From CAZGSN01 sp964371655 (lineage in GTDB: Bacteria; Desulfobacterota; Binatia; HRBIN30), in contig CAYJOD010000006.1 in assembly GCA_964371655.1 (NCBI GenBank), positions 81,549-145,548 of the forward strand: 64,000 bases of DNA, in the 5' to 3' direction. The translations under genes were made by a program, and so were the position numbers. Positions 61,057 through 64,000 of the stretch are shown here, piece by piece (position 1 is the first letter of the stretch; every line of letters begins with the position of its first letter). A model generated the notes under the pieces. That model was given only the letters and a program-made list of their open reading frames with translations, did no database searches and was not told the origin of the DNA.

Positions 61057-62265
61057 TCACGCCCGCACGTTGCGAATGCGGCTGCTGGTAAACACCAGCA
61101 CCGACATCATCGCCATGATCGCGGCGTTCAGGATGAAGGGGCCGGTGTGCAAGTAGGCATAGAGCGTTGTCCCCAGCAGCGGCCCGAAGACGTTGCCGAT
61201 GACGGCGACGCCGCTGAGCATGCCGGCCACCGAACCTTGTTCGTTGGGCAGCACCGACAGGGACGCGGCGGCGGCGGCGCCGGGCCGCACCAGGCCGAGG
61301 CCGACTCCAAGAAAGGCGAGGGCGGCGAAGAAGGTGACGGCACGTTCCCCGACCACAAACAGAGAAAAGGACACGACCATCAAGACCACCCCGACGCGCA
61401 TCATGTGCCGCGCCGCGGGGTGGAAGCGCTGCACGATGACGAGCTGCGAGACCAGGCCGGCCACCGCCAGGATGACGAATCCGATCCCGGAGTACTGCAC
61501 GGTTTGCGCCGCCGAGAGCTGCAGCGTGTCTTGCAGAAAGAAGGCGAGGGTGATCACCGTCGTCGCGCGCGTCGCCTGCAGAGAGATGCTGACCAGAAGA
61601 AACGGCAAGACGCGGCGATCGAGAACGCGCATCTTCGGCGCGCGCTCGCTGTAGGTCTGAACCGGGGTTCCTTCCTCCGGCAGAAAACGCCAGATGGTCA
61701 GCGCACTCACCACCGCGAGCGCGGCGGATAGGTAAATCGGCGCGAGCAAGTCGAACGCCGCCAGCGCCGCGCCGATTCCGGGTCCGATCGTCTCGCCCAG
61801 ACCCATCGCGGCGCTGACCAATGCTACACCGGCCGTGCGTTCGGTCCGCGTCGTGCGGTCGGCTATGTAGGCTTGCGATGCCGGCCCCGTGCCCGAGCCG
61901 AGCAGGGCAAAGATACAGCGGGTCGCGATCATCATTGGATAAACGACCATCGACGACAGTAAGCCCGCCATGCCGATCTTGATGACGGTTGCCAGCGAGG
62001 CCATCGACAGCGCGTAACCCAGCAAGCCGGTCAGGATGATCTGGCGGCGGCCGACAACGTCGCTGCGGCGGCCCCACCATGGACTGACAAACACCCAGAT
62101 CGCCGCCGAGGTGGCGAAGATGGTGGAGACCTGAAAGGGGCTGATGCCGAGTTGGCGTGCGGCGGGCGGCAAAATGGAGAACAACATCGATTGCCCCATG
62201 CCGACCGACATGAGGCAGATGAAAAGAAGGAGGAAGGCGCGTTTGGTGGTGTTGATCGAGCTCAA
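61057..62265 (-). CDS. MFS transporter
   Basis: The 402-residue protein has about 12 predicted membrane segments. The first-half signature is WWGRRSDVVGRRQIIL (the loop 2-3 motif of MFS carriers), followed by a large cytoplasmic loop near RVLDRRV and the second six helices. It is likely a drug/metabolite exporter of the DHA1-like type; substrate not known. The gene stands alone between repeats. Confidence 0.9.
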   Translation of the reverse strand: MSSINTTKRAFLLLFICLMSVGMGQSMLFSILPPAARQLGISPFQVSTIFATSAAIWVFVSPWWGRRSDVVGRRQIILTGLLGYALSMASLATVIKIGMAGLLSSMVVYPMMIATRCIFALLGSGTGPASQAYIADRTTRTERTAGVALVSAAMGLGETIGPGIGAALAAFDLLAPIYLSAALAVVSALTIWRFLPEEGTPVQTYSERAPKMRVLDRRVLPFLLVSISLQATRATTVITLAFFLQDTLQLSAAQTVQYSGIGFVILAVAGLVSQLVIVQRFHPAARHMMRVGVVLMVVSFSLFVVGERAVTFFAALAFLGVGLGLVRPGAAAAASLSVLPNEQGSVAGMLSGVAVIGNVFGPLLGTTLYAYLHTGPFILNAAIMAMMSVLVFTSSRIRNVRA

Positions 62266-62323
62266 AGGGAATCACAGAGGAAACGGCGCGGGCTAACGCT
62301 AGCAAGCGAACAAAGGAGAGCCA

Positions 62324-62465
62324 GCCTCCCTCTCCCGCAATACCTGCGGGAGAGGGTCGGGGTGAGGGTTCCGACGGTTCAGTTGTTCAACGTGCCGCAC
62401 AGCCCCGCCAGGAAAAATGCGCCCTCACCCCAGCCCTCCCCACAAGTAGTGTGGGAGAGGGAGTG
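62324..62465. repeat. Inverted-repeat element
   Basis: CCCTCTCCCGCAA...GCGGGAGAGGG forms a hairpin at 62328-62357, and a related CCCTCACCCCAGCCCTCCCC...GTGGGAGAGGGAG block at 62421-62463 mirrors it. A common intergenic repeat type in this chromosome. Confidence 0.6.
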
Positions 62466-62553
62466 TTGCCGAACATCGGCATCGGCCTCTCGGTTGGGTT
62501 GCGGACCGAAGCCCACCTGGCGTTCCTCTCCGCCCTTCGTCGTTGGCCCCTGT

Positions 62554-63798
62554 TCACGAGCTCTTCGGACCGCTGGGGATATCTTTGAACGCGATGCCTT
62601 TATCGGCGCGGATGTCGGGCGGCAGACCGAGGACGCGCTCAGCGATGATGTTGCGCAAGATCTCATCGGTGCCACCGGCGAGTCGCAAGCCCGGAGAACC
62701 GAGATACGCCAGCTGCCAGACGGCATCGTCCGGCGCCGCGTCGCGATCGATCAAGGCCCCGGCCGCACCTTGCAGGTCGACAGCGAAGCCTGCCATCTCT
62801 TGCCGTAACGGTGCACCGACGAGCTTGCCGATCGAGCTCTCCGGTCCGGGAGTCTGCCCGCGCGACAGTGCCGTCTGGGTTCGATAGCCCGTGTACTGCA
62901 GGCCTTTGGCGCGGATGTAGAAACGGGCGAGACGCTGGCGCACGGCGCTGTCTTGCAGGGCAGGGCGGCCGCCGACCTGAACACGCTTGGCGAGCGCCAC
63001 CAGATCCTTGAAGTCGGGGCCGCCGGCTCCGGCACCGATGCTATGGCGCTCGTTCATGAGTGTCGTCAACGCACCGCGCCAGCCGTCGTTGACCGCACCG
63101 ACGCGGTTGATGTCCGGCACCCGTACGTCGGTGAAGAAGACCTCGTTGAACATCGACAAGCCGTTGATCTGTTTGATCGGGCGAATGTCGATGCCGGGCG
63201 CTTCCATGTCGACGATGAAGTAGGTGATCCCCTTGTGCTTCTCGGCGCCGGCATCCGTGCGCGTGACGATCATGCCCCACTTGCTGTACTGCGCTCCCGT
63301 GGTCCAGATCTTCTGGCCGTTGAGGATCCAGTCGTCGCCGGCGCGCACCGCCGTCATGCGCAGGCCGGCGAGGTCGGAGCCGGCACTCGGTTCGCTGAAT
63401 AGCTGGCACCAGATTTCCTCGCCGCGCAGCATCGGGTTCAGGTAACGTTGCTTCTGCGCTTCGCTGCCGTGCACCATGATGGTCGGTCCGAGCATGCCCT
63501 GGCCGATTGCGAAGATGTTCGGAGGCGTCCGGTACTTGGCTTCTTCCTGACTCCAGATCACGCCCTGAATCGCGGTCGCCGCGCGTCCACCGTATTCCTT
63601 CGGCCAGGTGATGCAGGCCCAGCCGCCGTCGGCCTTCTTGGCCTGCCACTCCTTTGCCTTGGCGACGGTTGCCGCGTCGGTGCGCGCTTCGTCGCCGGCC
63701 GAGCGTTCACCCGACTTCAGTCGGACGCCGTTGCTGTCGAGCCACGCCCGCGCCCGAGCGCGAAATTCCGCTTCTTCCGGAGTGTCGTTGAAGTCCAT
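62554..63798 (-). CDS. Acyl-CoA dehydrogenase family protein
   Basis: The 414-residue protein has the ACAD N-terminal helical domain, LFSEPSAGSDLAGLRMTAVRAGDDWILNGQKIWTTGAQYSKWGMIVTRT (here seen in parts: SEPSAGSDLAGL, NGQKIWTTGA), the middle beta domain and the C-terminal helices with GGTDEILRNIIAERVLGLP. The chosen ATG at 63798 follows CGGAGAAC; a GTG five codons upstream is less likely. It oxidises acyl-CoA at the alpha-beta position with FAD; the chain length or substrate is unknown. Confidence 0.92.
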   Translation of the reverse strand: MDFNDTPEEAEFRARARAWLDSNGVRLKSGERSAGDEARTDAATVAKAKEWQAKKADGGWACITWPKEYGGRAATAIQGVIWSQEEAKYRTPPNIFAIGQGMLGPTIMVHGSEAQKQRYLNPMLRGEEIWCQLFSEPSAGSDLAGLRMTAVRAGDDWILNGQKIWTTGAQYSKWGMIVTRTDAGAEKHKGITYFIVDMEAPGIDIRPIKQINGLSMFNEVFFTDVRVPDINRVGAVNDGWRGALTTLMNERHSIGAGAGGPDFKDLVALAKRVQVGGRPALQDSAVRQRLARFYIRAKGLQYTGYRTQTALSRGQTPGPESSIGKLVGAPLRQEMAGFAVDLQGAAGALIDRDAAPDDAVWQLAYLGSPGLRLAGGTDEILRNIIAERVLGLPPDIRADKGIAFKDIPSGPKSS

Positions 63799-63841
63799 GT
63801 GTTCTCCGATCACCTATGCCGATGCCTGCGCCGTTGCCTGT

Positions 63842-64000
63842 CGAGGTTGTCTCAGAACCCACCGAACCGGGCGCGCAGCCGCGCGCCCCTACAATAGAAC
63901 CGTGGAAGACCGCATGCCGTAGGGGCGCGCGGCTGCGCGCCCTGCCAGTTTTGAGACAGTCATCATGAAGCTGCTGCTTCGCCCGAGAGGATGAAAACTC
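63842..64000. repeat. Dispersed palindromic repeat, copy B, running to the window edge
   Basis: CGAGGTTGTCTCAGAAC...GGGCGCGCAGCCGCGCG...GGCATGCGGTCTTCC (on the opposite strand)...TTTTGAGAC matches the inverse of 50986-51100. The tail GAGACAGTC...GAAAACTC is identical to that at 60881-60928. Confidence 0.6.

Overview
The window reads as high-GC chromosomal DNA of a Gram-negative, probably deltaproteobacterium-like or Candidatus Binatia-like bacterium. That placement is an inference from gene content: acyl-CoA dehydrogenase, Bcp, GST and MFS genes, a Thr/Pro-rich exported protein with a C-terminal sorting-like tail, and many palindromic intergenic repeats. No rRNA or tRNA gene and no CRISPR array was seen.

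Layout. (1) 1-3.3 kb: the 3' part of an exported beta-propeller-like protein, a small lipoprotein, an XRE-like regulator and an outer-membrane protein with a Fur-box-like site upstream. (2) 3.3-17.3 kb: a plasmid/ICE-like backbone. It holds a TraG/HerA-like ATPase with a fused nuclease-like domain, ParA/ParB with two identical 18-bp palindromes as parS candidates, an HTH replication-type protein, a highly structured non-coding segment, a leftward operon of small accessory genes, a replication-relaxation protein, a second TraG-like coupling ATPase, DUF2958 and RadC. (3) 17.4-22.1 kb: cargo on the plus strand (zinc-ribbon peptide, ankyrin/HTH protein, HNH nuclease, AbiJ-like protein). (4) 22.1-40.1 kb: nine tightly packed minus-strand defence-type genes. 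In transcription order these are SNF2-DUF3883-TOPRIM helicase, HEAT-HNH nuclease, DUF1156 Zn-ribbon methyltransferase, OLD-like AAA ATPase, small TOPRIM-like protein, UPF0175, DUF499 ATPase, DUF6119 and a reverse transcriptase-nitrilase (DRT1-like). (5) 40.2-46.2 kb: a type III CBASS with a divergent CapH/CapP-type regulator pair, TRIP13, a small HORMA-associated protein, HORMA, CD-NTase and a Cap4-like nuclease-SAVED effector. (6) 46.2-49.7 kb: Fic-like debris, a YgiT/DUF4258 toxin-antitoxin pair, an intact moxR and a large serine recombinase. (7) 49.7-64 kb: ordinary chromosome, starting with a moxR cut at its junction with the recombinase gene, then rpiA, the Thr-rich protein, GST, GDPD, VapBC, bcp, an epimerase, a hydroxyacid dehydrogenase, an MFS transporter and an acyl-CoA dehydrogenase, separated by repeats.

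How it fits together. The simplest reading is an integrative element that entered a host moxR gene downstream of rpiA by means of the large serine recombinase, carries a full-length moxR that could compensate, and brings a partition/replication/transfer module plus a large defence island. The left end of the element was not identified. The most unusual content is the 18-kb defence operon and the TOPRIM domain on its SNF2 helicase. The dual-control CBASS, the candidate parS sites and the moxR-targeted integration are also worth following up.
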